A DNA stretch of 64,000 nucleotides from contig NZ_FNEK01000024.1 of NCBI RefSeq assembly GCF_900099935.1, positions 19,828 through 83,827 on the forward strand, given 5' to 3'. Positions 41,364 to 51,234 of the stretch are shown here, piece after piece. This stretch comes from Aliiruegeria lutimaris (GTDB taxonomy: Bacteria > Pseudomonadota > Alphaproteobacteria > Rhodobacterales > Rhodobacteraceae). The position numbers were made by a program, and so were the translations under genes. Within the stretch, counting starts at the first letter, position 1, and every line of letters starts with the position of its first letter. Under the pieces are notes generated by a model. It ran no database searches, had not been told where the DNA came from, and was given only the letters and a program-made list of their open reading frames with translations.

Positions 41364-42677
41364 TCAAAACGCCTCCGCCATGATCGAAGGCTCCCGCCGC
41401 GCGGCACAGACAGCGCGCGGGCAGATACGGCAGGAGGTGCCGACTTCCTGCGGCGGTTCGGCAATCTCGGCGCCCACGATCTCCAGCGGCAGGATCAGCA
41501 TCGCTGCCTCTAGCACCTGCGGGCCGTCGAAACCGGCGGGCTGCGCCGGCTGGCAGACGGCATAGGCGACAAAGCCGCGCGGGTTGCGCCCGCCGATTTC
41601 CACCCGGCGGCGCACCGGCGCCATGGGGCGCGAGAGCGCCTGGTAAAGCGGCCAGAGCGGGCAAGCGGCCGAGTAGCGCGGCAGGGGAAAGTCCTCGACC
41701 GGCTTGCGGAAAGTCAGCGTGCCCGAGCCGTCGCAGGTGACCAGCCCGATCTCCGCCCCGGCAAGCTCGGTCGGAAGCGTCGCCAATCGCCGGAACACCG
41801 CCGTCAGGTCCACCCCGAAACGCAGCGACAGCGCGGCCGGGTCGAACCCCGTCGCCGTGGCCGCTTCAGCGAAAGGGTTGAGCGGCATCTGCTCGGCATC
41901 CTTGCGATAGCGTTCGAGGAACCCCAACGCCATCTCCCGCGCGGCCGCGCTCTGCAATTCGGGGCTGCGATTGACCAGGGTTTCGGGCTCCAGCGCCAGC
42001 GTGCGTTCCAGCTCCGCGATGTGGAAACCCCTGCCCCGCAGCCAGCCATCGAGCTCTTCCTGCGGCGTGGAGCCGGCGATATCGGTCGCGCTGGCATCGT
42101 CGAGATAGCGCACGAGCGCCTCGGCGCTCTCGGCCAGCCGCGCGCTTTCCTCGGCCATGTTGCGATGGAAACGGTCGCGCCATTCGGGGTCGATGTCGCG
42201 GGTCTCGGCCAGGATCGTCGCCGTGGAGCGGATCGCGGTCACGGTGGAGATCACCTCGTGCAGCGACGTCGACAGGAAGGGATCGTGGGTCATGCGGTCC
42301 GACAGCACCTCGACGCTGTGCTCCAGCTCGACGGCGCGGCGCCGCGTATCCGACAGAAGACGCGCCCAGCCGGGAAAGCGGCCGACGAATTCCTCAAGCC
42401 GCGGCAGATCCTCCGCCGCGCGGTCATGATCCGCCGCCGCCTCGCGCAGAGTATTCAGCAGCTCCGCCTCCGCGCCCTCCGTCAGCGCGGCGGCATCGAC
42501 GCCCAGTTCCCGCGCAATATCGTTAATCAGTTTCCCCCCGATTCTTCGCCGATTGTGCTCGATCAGGTTCAAATATGACGGAGAAATACCGACCGCCCGG
42601 GCCAGATCGGCCTGTTTCCGGCCCACCATGTTCCGCCTTTCGCGGATACGGCTGCCCGTCAGAGAACTGCGTGCCAT
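41364..42677 (-). CDS. XRE/ScfR-family short-chain fatty acyl-CoA regulator (DUF2083)
   Basis: The 437-residue regulator has an N-terminal XRE helix-turn-helix (R-I-R-E-R-R-N-M, Q-A-D-L-A-R-A-V-G-I-S-P-S-Y-L-N-L-I-E-H-N-R-R), a degenerate IrrE-like middle region, and a C-terminal DUF2083 domain ending with conserved cysteines (C-R-I-C-P-R-A-V-C-A). RamB of Corynebacterium and ScfR of Alphaproteobacteria share this plan and bind TTTGCAAA-type sites near genes for acetate, propionate and glyoxylate metabolism. It is divergent from an ABC transporter. TTTACAAA sites overlap its own putative -10 (TATACT, minus strand 42740-42735), which suggests autorepression. Confidence 0.9.
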   Translation of the reverse strand: MARSSLTGSRIRERRNMVGRKQADLARAVGISPSYLNLIEHNRRRIGGKLINDIARELGVDAAALTEGAEAELLNTLREAAADHDRAAEDLPRLEEFVGRFPGWARLLSDTRRRAVELEHSVEVLSDRMTHDPFLSTSLHEVISTVTAIRSTATILAETRDIDPEWRDRFHRNMAEESARLAESAEALVRYLDDASATDIAGSTPQEELDGWLRGRGFHIAELERTLALEPETLVNRSPELQSAAAREMALGFLERYRKDAEQMPLNPFAEAATATGFDPAALSLRFGVDLTAVFRRLATLPTELAGAEIGLVTCDGSGTLTFRKPVEDFPLPRYSAACPLWPLYQALSRPMAPVRRRVEIGGRNPRGFVAYAVCQPAQPAGFDGPQVLEAAMLILPLEIVGAEIAEPPQEVGTSCRICPRAVCAARREPSIMAEAF

Positions 42678-42727
42678 TAACTTTTTCCCATCTTCCCAAG
42701 GGCTTTCTGCACTGCGTAGACGATTAA

Positions 42728-42782
42728 TTTACAAAGTATACGGTTGCATTGTGTAAGTCTTTACAAAAAAATCGTGTATAAA
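42728..42782. promoter_or_regulatory. Divergent promoter region with two TTTGYAAA sites (scfR / ABC transporter)
   Basis: TTTACAAA occurs at 42728-42735 and again at 42760-42767, 32 bp apart. On the minus strand, TATACT (42740-42735) is a good -10 for scfR and touches the first site. On the plus strand, TATAAA (42777-42782) could be the -10 of the transporter, with the second site in its spacer; no good -35 is visible there. Assignment of ScfR as the binding protein is by analogy to RamB only. Confidence 0.5.
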
Positions 42783-42894
42783 AAAGGAGTTGTTGCCAGA
42801 TTTGCCAATCCACCCTGATAATGTGACCACTCGTAGACTACGGGTCGTGCCGGCGTAGAGGACCGCAGGCACAAAAAAAAATTGGGAGGACTAC

Positions 42895-44244
42895 ATGTCG
42901 AAATTCAACGTCACCCGTCGGGGTGCGATCAAGACCACCGCTGCCGCAGGCGCGGGTCTGGCCCTGCCGACGATCTTTACGTCGTCGGCCTACGCGATCA
43001 CCAACAACCCCACCGGCGGCAGCGTGACCCTCGGTTTCAACGTACCGCAGACCGGCCCCTACGCGGACGAGGGCGCCGACGAACTGCGCGCCTACGAGCT
43101 TGCTGTCGAGCACCTGAACGGTGGCGGCGATGGCGGCATGCTGAACACCTTCTCTTCCAAGGTGCTGGATGGCACCGGCATCATGGGCAAGAAGGTCGAA
43201 TACGTCACCGGCGACACCCAGACCAAGTCCGACGCCGCCCGCGCCTCCGCCAAGTCGATGATCGAAAAAGACGGCGCGATCATGATCACCGGCGGTTCTT
43301 CCTCTGGTGTTGCCATCGCCGTGCAGGGCCTCTGCCAGGAAGCCGGCGTCATCTTCATGGCCGGTCTGACCCACTCCAACGACACCACCGGCAAGGACCG
43401 CAAGGCCAACGGTTTCCGTCACTTCTTCAACGGCTACATGTCCGGTGCGGCCCTCGCCCCGGTGCTGAAGAACCTCTATGGCGACGACCGCAAGGCCTAT
43501 CACCTGACCGCGGACTACACCTGGGGCTGGACGCAGCAGGAATCCATCGCCGCCGCCACCGAGGCGCTCGGCTGGGAAACCGTGAACAACGTTCTCACCC
43601 CGCTGGCTTCCACGGACTTCTCCTCCTATATCGCCCCGGTCCTTAACTCCGGCGCCGACGTTCTGGTTCTGAACCACTATGGCGGCAACATGGTCAACTC
43701 GCTGACCAACGCGGTTCAGTTCGGCCTTCGCGAGAAGCAGGTGAACGGCAAGAACTTCGAGATCGTCGTTCCGCTCTTCTCCCGCCTGATGGCGCGCGGC
43801 GCCGGCGAGAACATCAAGGGCATCGTCGGTTCGACCAACTGGCACTGGTCGCTGCAGGACGACGGCTCCAAGGCCTTCGTGAAGTCCTTCGGTGAGAAGT
43901 ACGGCTTCCCGCCGAGCCAGGCTGCGCATACCTGCTACGTGCAGACCCTGCTCTATGCCGATGCCGTGACCCGCGCCGGCTCCTTCGCGCCCTGCGATGT
44001 CGCCGCCGCCCTCGAAGGCTTCGAGTTCGACGGCATGGGCAACGGCAAGACGCTCTACCGTGCCGAAGACCACCAGTGCTTCAAGGACGTCCTCGTCGTG
44101 AAGGGCAAGGAGAACCCGCAATCCGAGTTCGACCTTCTCGAGGTTGTCGAAGTTACCCCGGCCGCTCAGGTTACCTACCCGCCGAACCACCCGATGTTCG
44201 GTGGCGACGAGGCTTCCCTCGGCCAGTGCAACAACGGCGCGTAA
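42895..44244 (+). CDS. ABC transporter periplasmic binding protein (HAAT/amide-urea-like family)
   Basis: The 449-residue protein is the large type of hydrophobic-amino-acid/amide transporter binding protein. A Tat-type signal (T-R-R-G-A-I-K-T, then an alanine-rich core and S-S-A-Y-A) is followed by two Rossmann-like lobes with V-T-L-G-F-N-V-P-Q-T-G-P-Y and Y-V-T-G-D-T-Q-T-K-S-D. Typical LivK proteins are about 370 residues, so the ligand is probably not a branched-chain amino acid. GGGAGG precedes the start. It is the first gene of a five-gene transporter operon and is divergent from scfR, which suggests import of a compound linked to short-chain acyl metabolism, by inference. Confidence 0.9.
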   Translation: MSKFNVTRRGAIKTTAAAGAGLALPTIFTSSAYAITNNPTGGSVTLGFNVPQTGPYADEGADELRAYELAVEHLNGGGDGGMLNTFSSKVLDGTGIMGKKVEYVTGDTQTKSDAARASAKSMIEKDGAIMITGGSSSGVAIAVQGLCQEAGVIFMAGLTHSNDTTGKDRKANGFRHFFNGYMSGAALAPVLKNLYGDDRKAYHLTADYTWGWTQQESIAAATEALGWETVNNVLTPLASTDFSSYIAPVLNSGADVLVLNHYGGNMVNSLTNAVQFGLREKQVNGKNFEIVVPLFSRLMARGAGENIKGIVGSTNWHWSLQDDGSKAFVKSFGEKYGFPPSQAAHTCYVQTLLYADAVTRAGSFAPCDVAAALEGFEFDGMGNGKTLYRAEDHQCFKDVLVVKGKENPQSEFDLLEVVEVTPAAQVTYPPNHPMFGGDEASLGQCNNGA

Positions 44245-44353
44245 TCCACTAGCGCAAACACGACCGGCCGCGCCCATGGCGCGGTCGGATTCACGAGACG
44301 CCCGGGGGCAGCTTCCCCGCTGGCGCCCCTGACACTTTTGACAGGCGGGAACA

Positions 44354-45376
44354 ATGGACGCGATCCTACTTCAAATTCTGAACGGGCTCGACAAGGGCTC
44401 CGCCTATGCGCTGATCGCGCTCGGGCTCACACTCATCTTCGGCACGCTCGGCGTCGTGAACTTCGCCCATGGCGCGCTGTTCATGCTCGGCGCGTTCTGT
44501 GCCGTCACACTGCAACGCCTGCTCTCGCTCTCCTACGAGACGATCGACGAGACCAAGACGGACTTCCTCGGCAATCCGCTGAAGGTGAAGACCCCCTACG
44601 TGGAAGGCTGGTTCGGACCCGAGGTCGGCGGTGCGATCATCGACTGGGCGGTGCCGCTTTCGGTCATCATCGCCATCCCGATCATGGTTGGCATCGGCTA
44701 CGCGATGGAGCGCGGCCTGATCAAGCATTTCTACAAGCGCCCCCATGCCGACCAGATCCTGGTGACTTTCGGCCTGGCGATCGTGCTTCAGGAAATCGTC
44801 AAGTATTTCTTCGGCGCCAACCCGATCCAGACCCCGCCGCCCGACGCGCTGCTGGGTGTCGTCAATATAGGCGCGGCATTCGGGCTTGAAATCGCCTACC
44901 CGATCTGGCGGATGGTCTATTTCCTCTTCTCCGTCGCGATCATCGGCGGCGTCTTCTCCTTCCTGCAATTCACCACTTTCGGCATGGTCGTACGTGCCGG
45001 CATGGCGGATCGCGAAACCGTGGGCCTGCTCGGCATCGATATCGACAAGCGTTTCACCACCATGTTCGGCCTTGCTGCCGCGGTGGCGGGCCTCGCCGGC
45101 GTGATGTACGGGCCGATCAACCCGCCGAACTATCACATGGGCATGGATTTCCTCGTGCTCAGCTTCGTCGTGGTCGTGGTTGGCGGCATGGGCAGCCTCC
45201 CCGGCGCCGTGCTCGCAGGCTTCATGCTCGGCATCCTGGAGAGCTTCGCCTCCACCACCTGGGCCACCACCACCATTCCCGGCATCAACCAGATCATCAT
45301 CTACCTGGTCGCCATCATCGTTCTGCTGACCCGTCCGAGGGGCCTGATGGGCCGCAAGGGCGTGATGGAGGATTAA
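44354..45376 (+). CDS. livH: ABC transporter permease, LivH family
   Basis: The 340-residue membrane protein has about eight helices and the LivH landmarks [22 protein letters not shown] near the N-terminus and [18 protein letters not shown] near the C-terminus, the coupling-helix region. An extra hydrophilic loop at about residues 55-90 (E-T-I-D-E-T-K-T) is longer than in E. coli LivH (308 residues). It begins 109 bp after the binding-protein gene; that gap has no recognisable gene. Confidence 0.93.
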   Translation: MDAILLQILNGLDKGSAYALIALGLTLIFGTLGVVNFAHGALFMLGAFCAVTLQRLLSLSYETIDETKTDFLGNPLKVKTPYVEGWFGPEVGGAIIDWAVPLSVIIAIPIMVGIGYAMERGLIKHFYKRPHADQILVTFGLAIVLQEIVKYFFGANPIQTPPPDALLGVVNIGAAFGLEIAYPIWRMVYFLFSVAIIGGVFSFLQFTTFGMVVRAGMADRETVGLLGIDIDKRFTTMFGLAAAVAGLAGVMYGPINPPNYHMGMDFLVLSFVVVVVGGMGSLPGAVLAGFMLGILESFASTTWATTTIPGINQIIIYLVAIIVLLTRPRGLMGRKGVMED

Positions 45377-45380
45377 TCAC

Positions 45381-46607
45381 ATGTTGGGTCTCAACAAGAA
45401 GGACATGACGCTGCTGATCGTAGTCGCCATCCTGACGCTTCTCGCACCGTTCATCCTCAACCCGTTCCCCGTCGATTCCGGGATGGCGCAGTTCAATGCC
45501 GGCTACCCGGACCTGATGCAGCGCTTCGTGATCTTCGGCATCCTCGCCATCGGTTTCAACATCCTGTTCGGCCTCACCGGCTACCTCTCCTTCGGCCATG
45601 CGGCCTTCCTCGGAGTGGGCTCTTACGCCGCCGTCTGGATGTTCAAGCTGCTGAGCTACAATGTCGTCCCGGCCATTCTGTTCTCGGTCATCCTGGCGGG
45701 ACTGTTCTCGGTGCTGATCGGCTACGTGTCGCTGCGCCGCTCCGGTATCTACTTCTCGATCCTGACACTCGCCTTCGCACAGATGTCCTTTGCGCTTGCC
45801 TACTCGGTCCTGTCGAACCCCAAGTTCAACCTGACCAATGGTGAAACCGGCCTTCAGGTCTATGCCGACGATCCGCAGATCCTGCACCGCGACGGCCTTC
45901 CGGATGTGCCCCACCTCTTCGGCTGGGCCATGCGCGACAACTTCCTGGAGTTGAAACTGGGTGGCTGGGAATTCACCTTCAACAATGGCTACTACCTTTG
46001 TGCAGCCATCTTGCTGGTGGTCTTCTACCTGTCCATCCGTCTCTTCCGCTCGCCTTTCGGACTGATGCTGCGCGCGGTCAAATCGAACCAGCAGCGCCTG
46101 AACTACACCGGCCTCAACCCCAAGCCCTACACGCTCGCCGCCTTCATCATCTCGGGCATGTATGCCGGCCTGGCCGGTGGCCTGCTCGCCTCGATGGACC
46201 CGCTTGCGGGCGCCGAGCGGATGCAGTGGACGGCGTCTGGTGAAATCGTTCTGATGACCATTCTCGGCGGTGCCGGAACGCTCATCGGCCCGGTCCTGGG
46301 CGCGGGCTTCATCAAGTATTTCGAGAACATCTTCTCGAAGATCAACGACAACGTGCTGCACCAGTGGTTCAGCTTCATGCCCGATGGGATGGAAGACTTC
46401 TTGGTCTTCATCGTGCATCCCTTCGTCGGCAAGGGCTGGCACCTGACGCTCGGCATCCTGTTCATGCTGGTGGTGACCTTCCTTCCCGGCGGCCTCGTCG
46501 AGGGTGGTCAGCGGCTCGGACGCCTCGTCCGCAGCCGTGGCAAGAAGCCCGAGGATCCGAAGGATCCCGAGCATCACCCCAAAGAAACCCCGCACGTGGC
46601 GGAATAA
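45381..46607 (+). CDS. livM: ABC transporter permease, LivM family
   Basis: The 408-residue permease shows [23 protein letters not shown] as in LivM, and [14 protein letters not shown] near the C-terminus. It pairs with LivH to form the translocation path. The end is a charged tail ([14 protein letters not shown]). It starts four bases after the LivH stop. An insert of about 40 residues in the middle ([12 protein letters not shown]) probably forms a periplasmic loop. Confidence 0.93.
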   Translation: MLGLNKKDMTLLIVVAILTLLAPFILNPFPVDSGMAQFNAGYPDLMQRFVIFGILAIGFNILFGLTGYLSFGHAAFLGVGSYAAVWMFKLLSYNVVPAILFSVILAGLFSVLIGYVSLRRSGIYFSILTLAFAQMSFALAYSVLSNPKFNLTNGETGLQVYADDPQILHRDGLPDVPHLFGWAMRDNFLELKLGGWEFTFNNGYYLCAAILLVVFYLSIRLFRSPFGLMLRAVKSNQQRLNYTGLNPKPYTLAAFIISGMYAGLAGGLLASMDPLAGAERMQWTASGEIVLMTILGGAGTLIGPVLGAGFIKYFENIFSKINDNVLHQWFSFMPDGMEDFLVFIVHPFVGKGWHLTLGILFMLVVTFLPGGLVEGGQRLGRLVRSRGKKPEDPKDPEHHPKETPHVAE

Positions 46608-46620
46608 GGAGACCTGAGAC

Positions 46621-47376
<756 letters not shown>

Positions 47377-47386
47377 TGCGCGCCAT

Positions 47387-47421
47387 TCTTCCTCTTTCTG
47401 AAAATATCCCCGCCGGAGGCT
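47387..47421 (+). repeat. Composite intergenic repeat, minimal half copy 4 inside the liv operon
   Basis: Only TTCCTCTTTCTGAAAATATC followed by CCCGCCGGAGG is present. It sits between livG and livF, inside an operon, and not at a transcript end. This suggests that the element has inserted or been left here and can be tolerated within a transcript. Confidence 0.75.
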
Positions 47422-47465
47422 CCCGCATTTGCGGCCAGCGCCTCGGCCGGGTCGGAGGCTGACAC

Positions 47466-48221
47466 ATGAACGTCAAACCGGACTTTTCAAAGAATGCCAA
47501 CCTGGCGGCAACCGCGCCGGCCTACCTGTCGATCTATGACATGCACGCCTATTACGGCGAGAGCTACATCATCCAGGGCATCTCCTTCAACGTGCACGAA
47601 GGTGAGATCCTGGCGCTTCTCGGCCGAAACGGCGCGGGCAAGACGACCACGCTGCGCGGCATCGCGCGGATGGACGACCCGCAGGTCACTTATGGCGAGA
47701 TCTGGCTCGACCACCAGCACCTGCACACGATGAAAAGCCACCAGGCCGCCAAATGCGGCATCGGGCTCGTGCCGGAAGACCGCTCGATCATCCCTGGCCT
47801 GACGGTGGAGGAGAACCTGCAACTGGCCCAGATCGTCGAGCCCATCGGCTGGTCCATCGACCGCCTCTACGACCTGTTCCCCCGCCTTGGCGAGCGCCGC
47901 AAACAGGAAGGCGTGACCCTTTCGGGCGGCGAGCAGCAGATGCTCGCCATCGCCCGCGCGCTTGCGCGTGACATCAAGGTGCTGCTGCTGGACGAGCCCT
48001 ATGAGGGCCTCGCCCCGGTCATCGTGGACGAAATCGAGAAGACGCTCATCCACATCAAGGAACAGGGCATCACCACCGTCATCGTCGAGCAGAACGCCGT
48101 GCGCGCCCTGGAACTGGCCGACCGTGCCGTCATCCTCGACACCGGCTCCATCGTCTTCGACGGCACCGCGGCCGAGGTGCTGGAGAATGCGGAGTTGCGG
48201 TCCGAATATCTCGCGATCTGA
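47466..48221 (+). CDS. livF: ABC transporter ATP-binding protein, LivF family
   Basis: The 251-residue ATPase has Walker A G-R-N-G-A-G-K-T-T, the signature L-S-G-G-E-Q-Q-M, Walker B L-L-L-D-E-P-Y-E-G-L-A-P and the E-Q-N switch region typical of LivF/UrtE. It has an N-terminal extension of about 20 residues before the domain. It forms the second ATPase of the pair. Transcription probably ends at the hairpin 45 bp downstream. Confidence 0.94.
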   Translation: MNVKPDFSKNANLAATAPAYLSIYDMHAYYGESYIIQGISFNVHEGEILALLGRNGAGKTTTLRGIARMDDPQVTYGEIWLDHQHLHTMKSHQAAKCGIGLVPEDRSIIPGLTVEENLQLAQIVEPIGWSIDRLYDLFPRLGERRKQEGVTLSGGEQQMLAIARALARDIKVLLLDEPYEGLAPVIVDEIEKTLIHIKEQGITTVIVEQNAVRALELADRAVILDTGSIVFDGTAAEVLENAELRSEYLAI

Positions 48222-48263
48222 ATAAATCCCGAGGGGGAGCTCTGCTTCCCCGTTGGTTTCCTT

Positions 48264-48292
48264 GCCGGGCCCTTCGTGGCCCGGTTTTTTTT
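48264..48292 (+). terminator. Intrinsic terminator after the ABC transporter operon
   Basis: CCGGGCC pairs with GGCCCGG across a six-base loop and is followed by eight T residues. It is one of the two strongest terminators in the window. Confidence 0.93.
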
Positions 48293-48408
48293 GTGTTGCA
48301 CCTGAAGTCGATAGCAGGATCAAGATTGCAAAACGAACAGGCGACGACCAGATTCTTGTGGAAAGCCGCAAGATCCACCGCGATCATTCGTTTTTGAGGA
48401 GGTGTCCC

Positions 48409-49911
48409 GTGAACTCGTCTCCGAACGCGCCGTCACTTTCCCCCACCGAAAGTGCCGCAGAGTTGCATGCGAACCTGTCCCGGCTCCGGGACACGATCGA
48501 GCACGAGGCCGGACAGACACTCGACGGCTGGCGCCCGGCGATCGAACGCGAAGACTTCCTTCCTTCGGCCGAAAACCTCGCCCGCTACCTTGCCATGCGA
48601 AAGGTCGACCTGCGCGGCATACAGGACGGGCTCGTCGAGCTGGGCATGTCCTCACTCGGACGCTGCGAGAGCCATATCCGCCCCACCCTAGACGCAGCCA
48701 GCGCCACGCTTGCCTCCGTTGCCGGACTGCCGGCGGAGGACTATCCCTTGGCCTCCGCTTTTTTCGAGGGTCCGCAACGCGTCGCCCGCGCCCGGGACGC
48801 GATGTTCGGACAGGGCGAGCCGGGCACCCGGATCATGGTCACCCTGCCCACCGAGGCCGCGGAAGACGAGAATATCATCCGCCAGTTCGTCTATGCCGGC
48901 GCGAATTCGGTGCGCATCAATTGCGCCCATGACGACGAGACCGCGTGGGCGGCGATGATCCGCCATGTCCGCACGATCTCGCGCGAGGTCGGCCGCGATG
49001 TCCGGATCAACATGGATCTCGGCGGGCCAAAGGTCCGCACGGATCTCGGCGACAAGCTCAAGGGAAAGCGGCTCTTTTCGGGTGATCGTATTTCCCTGGT
49101 CTACGAGTTGCCCGAGGACCGTAAGGGCCTCGCGGTGACCACGCTGAACCACCCGGAACTGATCGACAAGCTGGTGATCGGCTCCCGGGTCTGGCTGGAC
49201 GATGGCAAGATCGGGGGCGTGGTCGAGAGCCTCGATGAGAGCGGCGCCGTGATCGAGGTCACCTCCGTCCGCCCGAGCGGCGTCAAGATCAAGCATGGCA
49301 AGGGCGTAAACTTGCCCGGCGTGGCGGTCGAGATTCCGGCGCTGACGGAAAAGGACCTGAACGATCTAGACTTCGTCGCCCGCCATGCCGACACGATCGG
49401 CTTTTCCTTCGTCCAGACCCCGCAGGATGTGCGCGACCTGATCGCCGCGCTGCAAGGGCGGCTGGGCGACGCGCCGCTGCCGGCGGTGATGTTGAAGATC
49501 GAAACCGAACTGGCAGTTCGCAACCTGCCACGCCTGTTGGTGCAAGCCGGCGGCAAGCTGCCCGTGGCGGTGATGATCGCGCGGGGCGATCTTTCGGTCG
49601 AGTTGGGCATGGACCGCACCTCGGAGATGCAGGAGGAAATCCTGTGGATGTGCGCAGCCGCCCATGTGCCGACGGTCTGGGCGACACAGGTTCTGGAGAG
49701 CCTGATGAAGGAGGGGCTGGCCAGCCGAGCCGAGGTGACCGATGCCGCGATGGGCCAGCGCGCCGAATGCGTGATGCTGAACAAGGGGCCCTATGCACCG
49801 CAGGGCATCGCCTTCCTGCAGGAAGTGCTGCGCCGCATGGCACGCCATCACGGCAAACGGATCGCGATCATGGGTCCGTTGAATTCGTGGCGGGAAATGC
49901 AGCAACTCTGA
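48409..49911 (+). CDS. Pyruvate-kinase-like barrel protein lacking the C-terminal domain
   Basis: The 500-residue protein begins at a GTG with GAGGAGG upstream. Residues of about 1-130 are an extension with no pyruvate-kinase match. A pyruvate-kinase barrel follows: R-I-M-V-T-L-P-T-E-A-A (normally T-L-G-P), G-A-N-S-V-R-I-N-C-A-H, N-M-D-L-G-G-P-K-V-R-T, a B-domain-like part, catalytic lysine in V-M-L-K-I-E-T (near 363), and I-A-R-G-D-L-S-V-E-L-G. The chain ends just after the barrel, so the allosteric C-terminal domain is absent. Active-site residues mostly survive; a Ser to Ala change is present at the R-x-N-x-S-H position. It may act on an unusual substrate or be a regulatory form. It has its own promoter region. 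Confidence 0.87.
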   Translation: MNSSPNAPSLSPTESAAELHANLSRLRDTIEHEAGQTLDGWRPAIEREDFLPSAENLARYLAMRKVDLRGIQDGLVELGMSSLGRCESHIRPTLDAASATLASVAGLPAEDYPLASAFFEGPQRVARARDAMFGQGEPGTRIMVTLPTEAAEDENIIRQFVYAGANSVRINCAHDDETAWAAMIRHVRTISREVGRDVRINMDLGGPKVRTDLGDKLKGKRLFSGDRISLVYELPEDRKGLAVTTLNHPELIDKLVIGSRVWLDDGKIGGVVESLDESGAVIEVTSVRPSGVKIKHGKGVNLPGVAVEIPALTEKDLNDLDFVARHADTIGFSFVQTPQDVRDLIAALQGRLGDAPLPAVMLKIETELAVRNLPRLLVQAGGKLPVAVMIARGDLSVELGMDRTSEMQEEILWMCAAAHVPTVWATQVLESLMKEGLASRAEVTDAAMGQRAECVMLNKGPYAPQGIAFLQEVLRRMARHHGKRIAIMGPLNSWREMQQL

Positions 49912-50048
49912 CGGTGCTCGAGCCCCAAAGGCGCGCGAACACGGCAGATTGACAGGAATATCCCGGAGCAACACCAGGGAAACCCGGTGTCGTCCTTGAC
50001 CTTTCGGGCCAGGATGACGACTTCGGGCAAGTCATGACGGAGGACAGA

Positions 50049-51068
50049 ATGGATATTCCAACGAAGATGAAGGGCCTTGCCCTTCTCGAAGACGGCTACG
50101 CCAACGCACCGGCCACGCAGGAACTGACCAATTTGGCGCCTTATGTGGAGCTGCGGGAGATGGACGTTCCGCAGCCGGGGCCCGGCCTCGCGCTGATCAA
50201 GGTTGCGCGAGCGGCGGTGAACCCGTCCGACATTGCCTTCATCAAGGGCGTCTACGGACAATCCCGCGTCAAGGATCAGGCGGCCGGTTTTGAAGGCACC
50301 GGCACCGTTGTGGCGGGCGACACGCCGCTGCTTGGCCAGCGCGTCAGCTTCTTTGCCGCCGGCTCGGGCAGTTGGGCCGAGTATTGCCTTGCGCCGATCC
50401 CGATGTTGATCCCGCTGCGCCCTGATCTGCGCGACGAGGACGCCGCCGGCCTGATCGTGAACCCGCTGACCGCCATGGCCATGTTCGATATCGCGCGCGA
50501 GGATGGCGCGGACAGTTTCGTGGTTACCGCTGCCGGCTCGCAGCTGGGCAAGTTCCTGATCGGGCTGGGCAAGGATCACGGCATCGGCGCGCTGGCCGTC
50601 ATCCGCCGCGAAGCCCAGGCCGAGGCGCTGCGGGCACTGGGCGCGGCGGATGTTCTGGTGACCGAGGGTGAAGGGCTTGAAGAGCGTCTCACCGAGCTGT
50701 TCGAGGTCCACGCGCCGCGTATCCTGCTCGACGCGGTCGGGGACCAGATCTCGGCCGACCTCTTCTTTGCGATGCCGGAACGGGCGCGCTGGATCATCTA
50801 TGGCCGGCTGTCGCCGACCCCGCCCACGCTCGCGCAACTGCCGCAATTCATCTTCAAGCAAAAGCAGATCGAAGGGTTCTGGCTGGCAAGCTGGCTGCGC
50901 AACACCCCGCCCGAAAAGATCGGCGCCGTCATCGCCGAGGCGCAGGCTCGTTTCGCCGAAGGCAAGTGGCACACCGACATCACCGCATCCGTGCGCCTGG
51001 ACAACGCCCTGGCCGAGCTTCCGGCGGCCTATTCGCAGAAGGACTCCAAGGTCCTGATCGAGCCCTGA
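50049..51068 (+). CDS. MDR-family oxidoreductase (zinc-free quinone reductase-like)
   Basis: The 339-residue protein has a GroES-like N-terminal domain (V-A-R-A-A-V-N-P-S-D-I) and a Rossmann domain with A-A-G-S-Q-L-G-K-F-L-I. The C-x-x-C structural zinc cysteines are missing, as in quinone oxidoreductase- and enoyl-reductase-like members. The ATG at 50049 lies five bases after GGAGG; a start at 50034 has no such site. It is probably NAD(P)H-dependent, with unknown substrate. It stands alone, convergent with the Nfn-like gene across a two-way terminator. Confidence 0.87.
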   Translation: MDIPTKMKGLALLEDGYANAPATQELTNLAPYVELREMDVPQPGPGLALIKVARAAVNPSDIAFIKGVYGQSRVKDQAAGFEGTGTVVAGDTPLLGQRVSFFAAGSGSWAEYCLAPIPMLIPLRPDLRDEDAAGLIVNPLTAMAMFDIAREDGADSFVVTAAGSQLGKFLIGLGKDHGIGALAVIRREAQAEALRALGAADVLVTEGEGLEERLTELFEVHAPRILLDAVGDQISADLFFAMPERARWIIYGRLSPTPPTLAQLPQFIFKQKQIEGFWLASWLRNTPPEKIGAVIAEAQARFAEGKWHTDITASVRLDNALAELPAAYSQKDSKVLIEP

Positions 51069-51152
51069 CGACGACACGCCGCGGCCATCCGTCGGCCGCG
51101 CCGTTCCGCCATCACGTGGAAAAGCGTCGCCGGCGCCGTGAGACGGGACGTG

Positions 51153-51192
51153 AAAAAAGCCCCGCCGGAGTTTCGGCGGGGCTCTTTCTTTT
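51153..51192. terminator. Bidirectional intrinsic terminator
   Basis: AGCCCCGCCG pairs with CGGCGGGGCT across a six-base loop. AAAAAA precedes it and TCTTTCTTTT follows, so it can end transcription on both strands: the MDR gene on the plus strand and the Nfn-like gene on the minus strand. Confidence 0.92.
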
Positions 51193-51234
51193 CGGTCCCC
51201 CCGTTATCCGAAGGGTCAGGTCTGTTCGACCGGC

